13,078 bases of DNA, taken from the NCBI GenBank assembly GCA_036803025.1, contig DAIRVC010000066.1, positions 1-13,078 of the forward strand, written 5' to 3'. The notes under the pieces were generated by a model. That model had not been told where the DNA came from. It saw only the letters and a program-made list of their open reading frames with translations, and made no database searches. Numbering within the stretch: position 1 is the first letter of the stretch; each line of letters begins with the position of its first letter. This document shows positions 1-6,256 of the stretch, in pieces. This stretch comes from DAIRVC01 sp036803025. GTDB taxonomy: Bacteria > Chloroflexota > Anaerolineae > Anaerolineales > E44-bin32. The position numbers were made by a program, and so were the translations under genes.

Positions 1-901
1 CGCTGCAAGGGATACCGGTAGCGGCGCTGAACCGCTCGGCTTCCTGCCGCACGGCCTGCTCCAGATCAGCCGGCGGGAGGCTCTCGGCCCGCAGTTGCCC
101 GATGGCGCGCCGTGCATCGGCCAAGGTCGATCGTGCCCGGAGCATCGCCTGGCGGACGATAGCCTGTGCCTTCTCGCCTTCGTCTCGCCCGAGGTGCGAG
201 TCGGCCGCCTCGAGCTGCAGAATCAGCCCGGCCAGGCCCTGCGCCAGGGTGTCATGCAGCTCGCGCGCCATACGCTGACGCTCGGCCGTCACCGTGAGAT
301 CCTCGACTCGGCCGGCGTACTCACCCAACTGCCGGTGGGCGATCTCGAGCTCGCGCAGCAGCCGCTGCGCCTCCTGGCGCCCGCGCATCTGGCGGCCGAA
401 CATCGTCACGTAGACCATCACAAAGAACAACATCGGGATGACGAGCGCCAGCCAGCCGGGGAGAGCGGACCAGCCCAGAGTCACCCCGAAATTCAAGACC
501 GCCGCCCCAAGGATGGCCGCGACGAGCGGCATGGACCGCTGCAAGTCCTCGAGCATGCCGACGGCTTCACCGGCCAACGCCAGATAGAGGCCCAGGACGA
601 CGCCATGGCCGGAGGTGACGAGACCGATGATGAAGGTCACTATGGTCTGAAGGGCGAAGTACGGAAGCGTCCAGCGCGGCCGGGCCGGCAGGCGCAGGCT
701 CCACCAATGCAGGGCGGCGTGGAAGATCAGCAGGCCGGTGAAAGGGATCAGGCGTTGAGGCTCACGCAAGCTGGGCGCGGTTTGCAGCGCCATCCAATAG
801 ACCAGCACCAGGACCAACATGAGGATCGCGTAGAAGGGGCGGGCTTCGCGAAGCTCATCAAGTTCGAGTTGAGTCTGCAGAGTGTCTTCAGGTTGACTCA
901 T
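1..901 (-). CDS. NarL/DesK-type sensor histidine kinase (3' end beyond window)
   Basis: Integral-membrane kinase that would autophosphorylate on His and pass the phosphate to a NarL/LuxR-type response regulator. Reading the minus strand from ATG 901 gives 300 open codons to the window edge. Residues about 25-168 hold roughly six hydrophobic segments with short loops and no large extracellular sensor domain. A charged helix (170-205) follows, then a HisKA_3 dimerisation box ERQRMARELHDTLAQGL with phospho-acceptor His216. The HATPase_c domain lies off the left edge. GAGG 7 nt before ATG 901 supports this start; an in-frame ATG at 928 is possible but overlaps the -10 motif. It diverges from an ABC-2 exporter, the arrangement of Lnr/Yvf-type antibiotic-sensing modules, so the stimulus may be a membrane-active compound (inference). 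The partner regulator is not visible and is probably encoded just downstream. Confidence 0.9.
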   Translation of the reverse strand, partial: MSQPEDTLQTQLELDELREARPFYAILMLVLVLVYWMALQTAPSLREPQRLIPFTGLLIFHAALHWWSLRLPARPRWTLPYFALQTIVTFIIGLVTSGHGVVLGLYLALAGEAVGMLEDLQRSMPLVAAILGAAVLNFGVTLGWSALPGWLALVIPMLFFVMVYVTMFGRQMRGRQEAQRLLRELEIAHRQLGEYAGRVEDLTVTAERQRMARELHDTLAQGLAGLILQLEAADSHLGRDEGEKAQAIVRQAMLRARSTLADARRAIGQLRAESLPPADLEQAVRQEAERFSAATGIPCS

Positions 902-918
902 CAGTGGGCCTCGTCGAC

Positions 919-927
919 ATTGTAGCA
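919..927 (-). promoter_or_regulatory. Extended -10 promoter element of the histidine kinase
   Basis: On the minus strand the motif TGC-TACAAT is an extended -10 box (TGn plus a 5/6 match to TATAAT). The start of transcription would fall near 912-913, about 11 nt before ATG 901. No good -35 is seen. The inverted repeat at 949-960 lies 24 bp upstream, where an activator could replace the -35. Sequence match only; not proven. Confidence 0.45.
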
Positions 928-948
928 TCGCCGGCTTTCAACGGTACT

Positions 949-999
949 GTCCGGATGGACACTGTCCAATTGGACGAGGCCGAGGCGGTCCCGTTGGAC
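949..999. promoter_or_regulatory. Three GTCC-N4-GGAC operator-like inverted repeats
   Basis: Three copies of the same 12-bp palindrome lie at 949-960 (centre GGAT, extended to TGTCC/GGACA at 948-961), 964-975 (centre AATT, perfectly palindromic) and 988-999 (centre CGTT). Centre spacings are 15 and 24 bp. They sit between divergent -10 hexamers at 919-924 and 1024-1029, and each outer copy is exactly 24 bp from its nearer hexamer. Such sites fit a dimeric NarL-type response regulator working with the adjacent kinase and controlling both kinase and ABC genes. The repeats are seen directly; the identity of the binding protein is inference. Confidence 0.7.
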
Positions 1000-1023
1000 G
1001 ATGTCGCTGCGACGTGCCCGGGG

Positions 1024-1029
1024 TACAGT
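1024..1029 (+). promoter_or_regulatory. -10-like hexamer of the ABC exporter operon
   Basis: TACAGT (4/6 match to TATAAT) lies 23 nt before ATG 1053, giving a predicted transcription start near 1036. No -35 is present at 16-18 bp, but the third GTCC-N4-GGAC site ends 24 bp upstream and would be centred near -42, a typical activator position. Weak alone; its symmetric placement with the opposite promoter raises the likelihood. Confidence 0.4.
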
Positions 1030-1041
1030 CAGAGCAGCAAG

Positions 1042-1048
1042 AAGGAGG
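1042..1048 (+). promoter_or_regulatory. Ribosome binding site fixing the ABC ATPase start
   Basis: AAGGAGG four bases before ATG 1053. It decides in favour of 1053 over an in-frame GTG at 1014, which has no such site and would add 13 residues ahead of the ABC fold. Confidence 0.8.
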
Positions 1049-1052
1049 AAGC

Positions 1053-1970
1053 ATGGAAGCGGCAATCGAAGTCAGTGACCTGCGCAAGACCTATGGGGGC
1101 GTGCCGGCGGTGGATGGCATCAGCTTCCAGGTGGCACAGGGCGAGGTGTTCGGCTTGCTCGGTCCGAACGGAGCGGGCAAGACCACAACGGTCGAGTGCC
1201 TGCTGGGGCTGCGCAGCGCCGATTCTGGTCGACTCCAGCTGCTAGGCAGTGAGCGCGGCGCGCAGGACCCAGCGGTCCGGAGCCGCCTGGGCGTCCAGCT
1301 GCAGACGACGGGTCTCCTCTCACAACTGACCGTTCGCGAGCAGGTGGCACTGTTCTCGGGCCTGTTCCCCCGAGCGCTGCCGGCTGCGCAAGTACTGCAG
1401 GCCGTCGGCCTGGACGACAAGGCCGGCGCGGCGACCCATGCTCTGTCGGGCGGCCAGAAGCAGCGACTGGCAGTCGCCTTGGCTCTGGTGAATGATCCGG
1501 AACTTGTCTTCCTGGATGAGCCCACTACCGGCCTGGATCCGCAGGCCCGCCGGGGGCTGTGGGAGGTCATCGGCGACGTGCGACAACGCGGCCGGTCAGT
1601 TCTGCTGACGACGCATTACATGGAGGAGGCAGAGCAGCTGTGTGATCGCGTGGCGGTCATCGACCACGGGCGCATCATCGAGATGGATTCGCCCGAGGCG
1701 CTGATCCGCAAGCACTTTCGCGAGCAGGCGATCGAGTTCGTGGCGCGCGGTTCGGGGCCGCGCCCGAATCTGGAGTCGCTCGCCGGCGTGTCCCAGGTGC
1801 TGGCCCAGAACGGCGGCACGGCCCTGTTCTCGACCGACGTGCCGGCGACCATGGCGGGGCTGTTCGATCTGGTCTCGCGGGGCCAGCTGGCGTTCGACGA
1901 TATCACGATCCGGAAGGCTACGTTGGAGGACGTCTTCCTCAAGCTGACCGGACGGAGGATCCGCTCATGA
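1053..1970 (+). CDS. ABC-2 type exporter, ATP-binding protein
   Basis: Cytoplasmic ATPase subunit (305 aa) powering the permease encoded next. Visible motifs: Walker A GPNGAGKTT (37-45), Q-loop near Q82/Q84, signature LSGGQKQR (131-138), Walker B with catalytic Glu in LVFLDEPTTGLDP (151-163), D-loop, and switch His188 in TTHYMEEAEQL. A C-terminal extension of about 80 residues follows, as in DrrA/LnrL/CcmA-like drug-export ATPases. All catalytic residues are intact. It overlaps the permease by 4 nt (ATGA), so the two are translationally coupled. Expression is probably controlled by the repeats at 949-999. Substrate unknown; an antibiotic, lipopeptide or lipid is the usual guess for this class when paired with a DesK-type kinase. 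Confidence 0.95.
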   Translation: MEAAIEVSDLRKTYGGVPAVDGISFQVAQGEVFGLLGPNGAGKTTTVECLLGLRSADSGRLQLLGSERGAQDPAVRSRLGVQLQTTGLLSQLTVREQVALFSGLFPRALPAAQVLQAVGLDDKAGAATHALSGGQKQRLAVALALVNDPELVFLDEPTTGLDPQARRGLWEVIGDVRQRGRSVLLTTHYMEEAEQLCDRVAVIDHGRIIEMDSPEALIRKHFREQAIEFVARGSGPRPNLESLAGVSQVLAQNGGTALFSTDVPATMAGLFDLVSRGQLAFDDITIRKATLEDVFLKLTGRRIRS

Positions 1971-3046
1971 AGGCTGTCACTTCACTCTACCTGGCGCAGG
2001 CGCGGCAGTTCCTGCGCGACCGCATGACGCTCTTGTTCGTCCTTCTGCTTCCGGTCGGCTTCGCGGTCTTCTTCGGCCTGGTGTTCTCGGGCAGCAGCGC
2101 GTTCGTGCTGCGCATCGGGGTGGTGAACGAGGACACCGGAGCGGCGGGCGGGGCCCTTGTGGCCGGTCTGCCGCACGAGGCCTACGACCTGCAGGTGGAC
2201 GGCCGCCAGGCCCTGGAGGTTTCTCTGCGGCAGGGCGACGTACACGCGGTCATGATCCTCCCGGCCGACATGTCCGAACGCCTGGCGAGCGGTCTCAGCG
2301 TTCCGGTCGAAGTGCTCTACGACCCCGCCAACTCGACCTCCGCGGGCGTCGGCCTCGGCCTGGTCCGCACGTTGCTGAGCGAGGCCAACCTGGGACTGGC
2401 CGGCGCGCCGCAGCTCCTCGAGATGCGCCCGACCTCGCTACAGGTGGAGCACGCACGGGCGATCGACTTCTACCTGCCGGGGATGCTGGGTGTGGCGCTC
2501 CTGTGGCTGGGGGTGTTCGGGACGGCTCAGCCTGTCATGGCTCAGCGGGAGGGCAAGATCTTCCGCCGCTTCCAAGTGACCGCCATCACCCGTGTCACGA
2601 TCCTGACGGCTGAGGTGGCCTGGCGTGTCACGGTCGGGCTCCTGCAGGCGGCGATCTTCCTGCTGGTCGGCTACTTCGGATTCAAGGTTGGCGTGGCCGA
2701 TTGGCTGCCGTTCGCTGCGTCCGTCCTGTTGGGGACGCTGGTCTTCGTCAGCCTTGGTTATGCGCTGGCCGGGATCGGCCGCTCACCCGAGGGCACGATG
2801 GCCATCGGCCAGCTTCTCAACTTCCCGATGATGATGCTCTCGGGCAGCATCGTCTCGGCCGACATGCTGCCGGCCTTGTTCCGACCGGTGGTGGCGGCCA
2901 TGCCGCTAACCTATCTGAGCGACCTGCTGCGCCAGACGATGGTCGGCGCGCCGGCCATGCATCCGATGGGGCTTGACTTCGCCATCTTGGGCGCCTGGCT
3001 GGTGGGGCTGTTGGCGATCGCGGTCTGGCGCTGGCGCTGGGAGTGA
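1967..3046 (+). CDS. ABC-2 type exporter, permease protein
   Basis: Membrane subunit (359 aa) of the exporter. The topology is typical of the ABC-2 (DrrB/YhgE-like) permease family: a cytoplasmic amphipathic start, one transmembrane helix at about 21-41, a large extracytoplasmic domain of about 125 residues, then five hydrophobic segments near 170-190, 222-238, 246-270, 275-297 and 338-354. The short charged loop after the second helix (QREGKIFRRFQVTAITR) is where these permeases contact the ATPase. Start ATG overlaps the ATPase stop, with GGAGG upstream. One permease paired with one ATPase implies a heterotetramer of two of each if no second permease exists elsewhere. Confidence 0.92.
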   Translation: MKAVTSLYLAQARQFLRDRMTLLFVLLLPVGFAVFFGLVFSGSSAFVLRIGVVNEDTGAAGGALVAGLPHEAYDLQVDGRQALEVSLRQGDVHAVMILPADMSERLASGLSVPVEVLYDPANSTSAGVGLGLVRTLLSEANLGLAGAPQLLEMRPTSLQVEHARAIDFYLPGMLGVALLWLGVFGTAQPVMAQREGKIFRRFQVTAITRVTILTAEVAWRVTVGLLQAAIFLLVGYFGFKVGVADWLPFAASVLLGTLVFVSLGYALAGIGRSPEGTMAIGQLLNFPMMMLSGSIVSADMLPALFRPVVAAMPLTYLSDLLRQTMVGAPAMHPMGLDFAILGAWLVGLLAIAVWRWRWE

Positions 3047-3103
3047 GCTTCGATACGGTCCGGCCTGTCCAGTTCGGGCCGGCCATTGCGACCAACCGGC
3101 ATC

Positions 3104-3131
3104 CGGGCCGGCCCAGACCTGGGCCGGCCCG
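3104..3131. terminator. GC-rich perfect hairpin after the exporter operon
   Basis: Arms GGGCCGGCCCAG (3105-3116) and CTGGGCCGGCCC (3119-3130) are perfect complements two bases apart, with one more C-G pair outside. Only a short TTT follows (3135-3137), so it is not a textbook intrinsic terminator, but it lies about 60 bp past the permease stop and before the next promoter, where a terminator or 3'-end stabiliser is expected. A further GGGCCGGCC occurs at 3076-3084 and might pair in the alternative. Confidence 0.5.
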
Positions 3132-3190
3132 ATCCTTTGCACCGCCGATCCCTGCCGCGTGCTGGAGGCTACTGGAGCCGGACAACTCAC

Positions 3191-3199
3191 TGCTATACT
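3191..3199 (+). promoter_or_regulatory. Extended -10 promoter for the pseudouridine synthase
   Basis: TGC-TATACT is an extended -10 box (TGn plus a 5/6 match to TATAAT) in otherwise GC-rich DNA. The -35 region (about 3171-3177) is poor. The predicted start near 3206 gives a leader of about 70 nt to ATG 3277, which contains a small hairpin (GGGAG and CTCCC at 3233-3246). Confidence 0.5.
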
Positions 3200-3263
3200 C
3201 GGGCCGACTCCCGTGCTATCCGTTCGAAGCGGGGGAGGCTGCTCCCGGACGGCTGCCCGATGT

Positions 3264-3268
3264 GAGGG
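3264..3268 (+). promoter_or_regulatory. Ribosome binding site fixing the pseudouridine synthase start
   Basis: GAGGG eight bases before ATG 3277. Together with the promoter at 3191-3199 it argues against longer in-frame starts such as GTG 3043 or GTG 3262. Confidence 0.6.
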
Positions 3269-3276
3269 TCGACCGA

Positions 3277-3978
3277 ATGCCCGCTGCACTGCAGGGCTCC
3301 CAATCGAGCGACCTGCGCCCCTGGACAATCCTCTACGAGGACGACGATATCCTGGCCGTGGACAAGCCGGAGGGCATGCCGGCCATCCCGGGCGGGACTC
3401 CCGGAGAGTCCTTGCGTGAGAAGGTCGAGGCAGCGAAGGGGCGCGTGCTCGTGGTCCATCGCCTGGACAAGGATGTCAGCGGGGTGGTCCTCTTCGCCAA
3501 GAGCGCCGCGGCGCACCAGATGCTGAATCGCCAATTCATGGATCGGCAGGTGCAGAAGGACTATCTGGCATTGGTGCGCGGCGCCGTCCAGTCCGAGCGC
3601 GGCCGGATCGACCGACCCCTGCGCGAATTCGGGTCCGGCAGAGTGTCCGTGGATCGCCGCGGGAAGCCGAGCCTGACCCTCTATGAAGTACGCGAGCGGC
3701 TGGAGGGGTTCACGCTCCTGTCGGTCCATCCTCAGACCGGCCGGCGCCACCAGATCCGCGCCCACCTGTATGCCGTCGGCCACCCAGTCGCCGGGGACCG
3801 CATGTACGGCGCGCGCGGCCTGGAGCCGCACGTTCCACGGCTGATGCTGCACGCCTGCGAGCTCAGGCTCACACGGCCGGGGGGAGGCGAGCTGCGAGTG
3901 ACCTCGCCTGTCCCGGAGTCATTTATGCGCGCGCTCTCCAGCCTGCGGGATGCGACCGCGCAGGGCGATGGGGACTGA
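3277..3978 (+). CDS. RluA-family RNA pseudouridine synthase
   Basis: Isomerises specific uridines to pseudouridine in rRNA or tRNA. The 233-aa protein is a bare catalytic domain without an N-terminal S4 domain, like RluA/TruC/RluC-like small members. Motifs: YEDDDILAVDKPEGMP (20-35), the catalytic motif HRLDKDVSG (61-69) with Asp64 as nucleophile, HPQTGRRHQIRAHL (151-164) and RLMLHA (188-193). The frame stays open upstream to 3043, but the extra 78 residues are low-complexity and cross the hairpin and promoter, so ATG 3277 is preferred. Target RNA and position cannot be told from sequence. It appears monocistronic, and another promoter-like hexamer follows before the SET gene. Confidence 0.9.
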   Translation: MPAALQGSQSSDLRPWTILYEDDDILAVDKPEGMPAIPGGTPGESLREKVEAAKGRVLVVHRLDKDVSGVVLFAKSAAAHQMLNRQFMDRQVQKDYLALVRGAVQSERGRIDRPLREFGSGRVSVDRRGKPSLTLYEVRERLEGFTLLSVHPQTGRRHQIRAHLYAVGHPVAGDRMYGARGLEPHVPRLMLHACELRLTRPGGGELRVTSPVPESFMRALSSLRDATAQGDGD

Positions 3979-4009
3979 AGCGGGACTCCCCAAAGGACTC
4001 CAGGGGGGC

Positions 4010-4015
4010 TAGAAT
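4010..4015 (+). promoter_or_regulatory. -10-like hexamer before the SET-domain operon
   Basis: TAGAAT (5/6 match to TATAAT) in the 93-bp gap after the pseudouridine synthase. The predicted transcription start near 4022 leaves a leader of about 50 nt. No -35 match is seen at normal spacing. Modest evidence. Confidence 0.4.
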
Positions 4016-4071
4016 CGGCGCTTGCCCCGGGGGCGGTTCTGGCGGTGTTCCCCGGTCTCTGGGAGTCTCAC

Positions 4072-4605
4072 ATGTCGGCAGCTCGGCGCGGCGCACAACC
4101 AGCGTATATCGTCCGCAAGTCGGCCATCCATGGCCATGGCGTGTTTGCACGGCGAGCCATCCGGCGCGGCGCCCGGGTGGTCGAGTACCTTGGGGAGCGG
4201 ATCTCGCTCGAGGAAGCGGAGGCGCGTCAGGATCACCAGGACCAGGATCCCGGCCATGTGCTGCTCTTCTCGGTCGACGCTCGAACGGTGATCGACGCCG
4301 GCCGCGGGGGAAACGCCGCCCGGTTCATCAACCATTCCTGCGCCCCGAACTGCGAGGCCGTTCTGGATGACGGACGCATCTACATCGAGGCGACACGCCA
4401 TATCGCCGCGGGCGAAGAACTGACCTATGACTACCACCTCAGCCTCGAAGGCGCCTACACGGCCGAGGTGCGCTCGCGCTACCGCTGTCGCTGCGGCGCT
4501 TCCTCCTGCCGGGGCACGATGCTCGAGCCTCGGCCGCGCGGCAGGGGTCGAAAGAGAACCGGCGGGCGGGCAGCCAAGGGTGGCGGGAGGCGGAAGGGTG
4601 CCTGA
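4072..4605 (+). CDS. SET-domain protein-lysine methyltransferase
   Basis: Would transfer methyl from S-adenosylmethionine to a protein lysine. The 177-aa protein is nearly all SET domain: SAM-binding HGHGVFARRAI (20-30), EYLGERI (38-44), pseudoknot motif RFINHSCAPNCEA (84-96) with Asn87/His88, and GEELTYDY (114-121) with catalytic Tyr121. A post-SET motif CRC-x4-C (Cys139, 141, 146) together with Cys90 should bind a structural zinc. The last 25 residues are almost pure Arg/Lys/Gly (PRGRGRKR and repeats), resembling AT-hook or histone-tail sequence, so nucleic-acid binding is possible. Start ATG 4072 has GGGAG six bases upstream; a GTG at 4045 is less likely. It overlaps the crotonase gene by 8 nt. 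Substrate unknown; ribosomal or nucleoid proteins are plausible. Confidence 0.9.
   Translation: MSAARRGAQPAYIVRKSAIHGHGVFARRAIRRGARVVEYLGERISLEEAEARQDHQDQDPGHVLLFSVDARTVIDAGRGGNAARFINHSCAPNCEAVLDDGRIYIEATRHIAAGEELTYDYHLSLEGAYTAEVRSRYRCRCGASSCRGTMLEPRPRGRGRKRTGGRAAKGGGRRKGA
4585..4590 (+). promoter_or_regulatory. Ribosome binding site inside the SET gene that sets the crotonase start
   Basis: GGGAGG seven bases before GTG 4598, inside the 3' end of the SET gene. It favours GTG 4598 over the in-frame ATG 4427, which would encode 57 residues without any crotonase similarity. Confidence 0.75.
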
Positions 4606-5362
4606 CATCGACGCAGTGAGGTTGGAGCGCCAGGATGAGCTTGGCTGGCTGATCATGCAAAGCGGGGTCACCAACCCGATCGACGAAGATCTGCTTGACG
4701 GCCTGGACCGGGGCCTGGAGGCGGTCCGCAGGGATGACGGCCTGGTCGGACTGGTACTGACCGGATCAAATGACAAGTTCTTCTCCATCGGGTTGAATCT
4801 GCCGCAGCTGATCGGCCAGGGAAGGCAGGAGACCCTGGCCTTCTATCATCATTTCACAGAGACCTGCCTGGCTCTGTACACGTTCCCCAAGCCGATCATC
4901 GCGGCATTGAACGGCCATGCCGTGGCTGGGGGCTGCATCCTGGCGTTGTGCTGCGACTATCGCTTCCTGGCGGACGGCCGCCGGCGGATGGGCCTGAATG
5001 AGATTCACCTCGGCGTCCCGGTCCCCTACGTCGCAGACTGCATCCTGCGCCATCTGCTCGGCGCGCGCCTGGCGCGCGAGATCGTCGACGGAGGGCAGTT
5101 CTATGAGGCGCAGGATCTCCTGCGGATGGGTCTCGTGGATCGAACGATGCCAAGCGACGAGCTTCGCCATCAAGCCGGCGCCAAGGCACGTGAGCTGGGC
5201 CGCGCCCCCGGGGGTGTGTTCGCCAAGATCAAGCGCGACCGTACCGAAGGCATAGAGGCTGAGATCCGTTCACGGCTGGCGGAGAAGGAAAACGACTTCC
5301 TGGAGAGTTGGGCCTCCCCGGCGGTTCAGGCCTCGCTGGCCGAGGCGGCCAAGAGATTCTGA
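4598..5362 (+). CDS. Enoyl-CoA hydratase/isomerase family, ECI1-like delta3-delta2-enoyl-CoA isomerase
   Basis: Crotonase-fold enzyme (254 aa) acting on acyl-CoA thioesters. Oxyanion-hole strands are FFSIGLNL (61-68) and AVAGGCILALCCDYRFLAD (108-126). Hydratases carry a Glu straight after the GGC motif; here it is Ile114. The other catalytic acid is kept as Glu135 in MGLNEIHLG. This one-Glu pattern, and the overall wording GGC-LAL-CDYR-LAD-GLNE-LG, match mitochondrial ECI1 and bacterial isomerases that shift a 3,4 double bond to 2,3 during oxidation of unsaturated fatty acids. Translation starts at GTG 4598 within the SET gene, and the stop overlaps the deacetylase start, so it is the middle cistron of a coupled trio. 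Isomerase is the best call, but crotonases diverge easily in function. Confidence 0.85.
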   Translation: MPDIDAVRLERQDELGWLIMQSGVTNPIDEDLLDGLDRGLEAVRRDDGLVGLVLTGSNDKFFSIGLNLPQLIGQGRQETLAFYHHFTETCLALYTFPKPIIAALNGHAVAGGCILALCCDYRFLADGRRRMGLNEIHLGVPVPYVADCILRHLLGARLAREIVDGGQFYEAQDLLRMGLVDRTMPSDELRHQAGAKARELGRAPGGVFAKIKRDRTEGIEAEIRSRLAEKENDFLESWASPAVQASLAEAAKRF

Positions 5363-6219
5363 TGGCGCCAGGCAACCCGAGCGATTGCGGCCGCTCAGTG
5401 AGCGCCGAGGCGAGGTGCGGCGAATCTCTTAGCCGGCGCGGCTTCCTCAAGGCGGGCGCGGCGGCGCTGGCGCCGCTGTTCTTGCGTGGAGCGGACTTCC
5501 ATCAGCAGAGGCCGGATACGCTGCCGATCCTCTGGCACGGATCGCGAACGATGCCGCTGCTGGCTGTGACCATTGACGACTGCTACAGCCTGGGAGCGAT
5601 GCACAGGCTGCTGGAAATCTTGCGTGCCCATGCAGAGACGCGGCTGACCTTCTTCCCTACCGGACAGGCGTTGATCAACACCGCGCGGCGCGACCCTCAG
5701 CTCTGGCCGAGCCTCTACGAGCAGGGGCACGAGTTCGGCTATCACACCTGCTACCACCAACCGCTTGGGGACACGTCCGTCAGCGGACTGTCGGCTGACC
5801 TCGAATGCTGGCGGGAGATCCTGGCCGGCGTGGTCGGCGAGGCCCCGCCGGTGCACTTCGCCCGGCCGCCGTACGGCGACTGTCGCTACACCTTTCAGGA
5901 GTTCTGTCAGGATGAGGCGCTGACGCTGGCGATGTGGTCGGCCGATTGGGGAGGCGGCCGGGCTGCAGCGATGGAGCGCGTCGGAAGGACGCAGCCGGGT
6001 GATATCGTGCTGATGCACGGCCGTTTCCCGGATGTGGACAACCTTGAGCCGGCCCTGGCTGCGCTCCTGGACGTGCGGTTGTGCAAGGTTACATTGTCCG
6101 AGCTTGCCTCGGCCGAAGTCGACGGCACCCCCGAGGGGAAGAGCGCCGTCTGCACATGCGAGAACGGGCCGAAAGATTCCGCCGCCAAGCCCGGACTCAC
6201 TCCCGGCGACGCCGAATGA
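5362..6219 (+). CDS. Tat-exported polysaccharide deacetylase (NodB domain)
   Basis: Predicted extracytoplasmic metal-dependent carbohydrate esterase (CE4) that removes acetyl groups from polymers such as peptidoglycan or exopolysaccharide. The 285-aa product starts at ATG 5362, sharing one base with the crotonase stop (TGATG). A twin-arginine signal SRRGFLKAG (24-32) precedes a hydrophobic stretch to about residue 41, with possible cleavage after RGA (44). NodB motifs: TIDDCY (70-75; Asp72 base, Asp73 metal), HTCYH (128-132; metal His pair), RPPYGD (168-173) and LMHG (217-220). The usual TFDDGP is altered to TIDDCY, but the acidic pair is intact. A 40-residue C-terminal tail with Cys264 and Cys266 is not part of NodB. 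The coupling to a cytosolic crotonase and methyltransferase is odd. Substrate unknown. Confidence 0.88.
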   Translation: MAPGNPSDCGRSVSAEARCGESLSRRGFLKAGAAALAPLFLRGADFHQQRPDTLPILWHGSRTMPLLAVTIDDCYSLGAMHRLLEILRAHAETRLTFFPTGQALINTARRDPQLWPSLYEQGHEFGYHTCYHQPLGDTSVSGLSADLECWREILAGVVGEAPPVHFARPPYGDCRYTFQEFCQDEALTLAMWSADWGGGRAAAMERVGRTQPGDIVLMHGRFPDVDNLEPALAALLDVRLCKVTLSELASAEVDGTPEGKSAVCTCENGPKDSAAKPGLTPGDAE

Positions 6220-6256
6220 GGTCCGCCCTCGTGGCAAGCGGAAGGAGCACAGCCGG

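Noticed and set aside
95..925. 276-codon plus-strand frame at the left edge
   Set aside because: The complementary strand encodes a histidine kinase with transmembrane helices and the H-box; the plus-strand translation is compositionally odd and matches nothing.
3043..3276. N-terminal extension of the pseudouridine synthase from GTG 3043
   Set aside because: It crosses the hairpin and the extended -10 box, is low-complexity, and is not part of the RluA fold; ATG 3277 has its own ribosome binding site.
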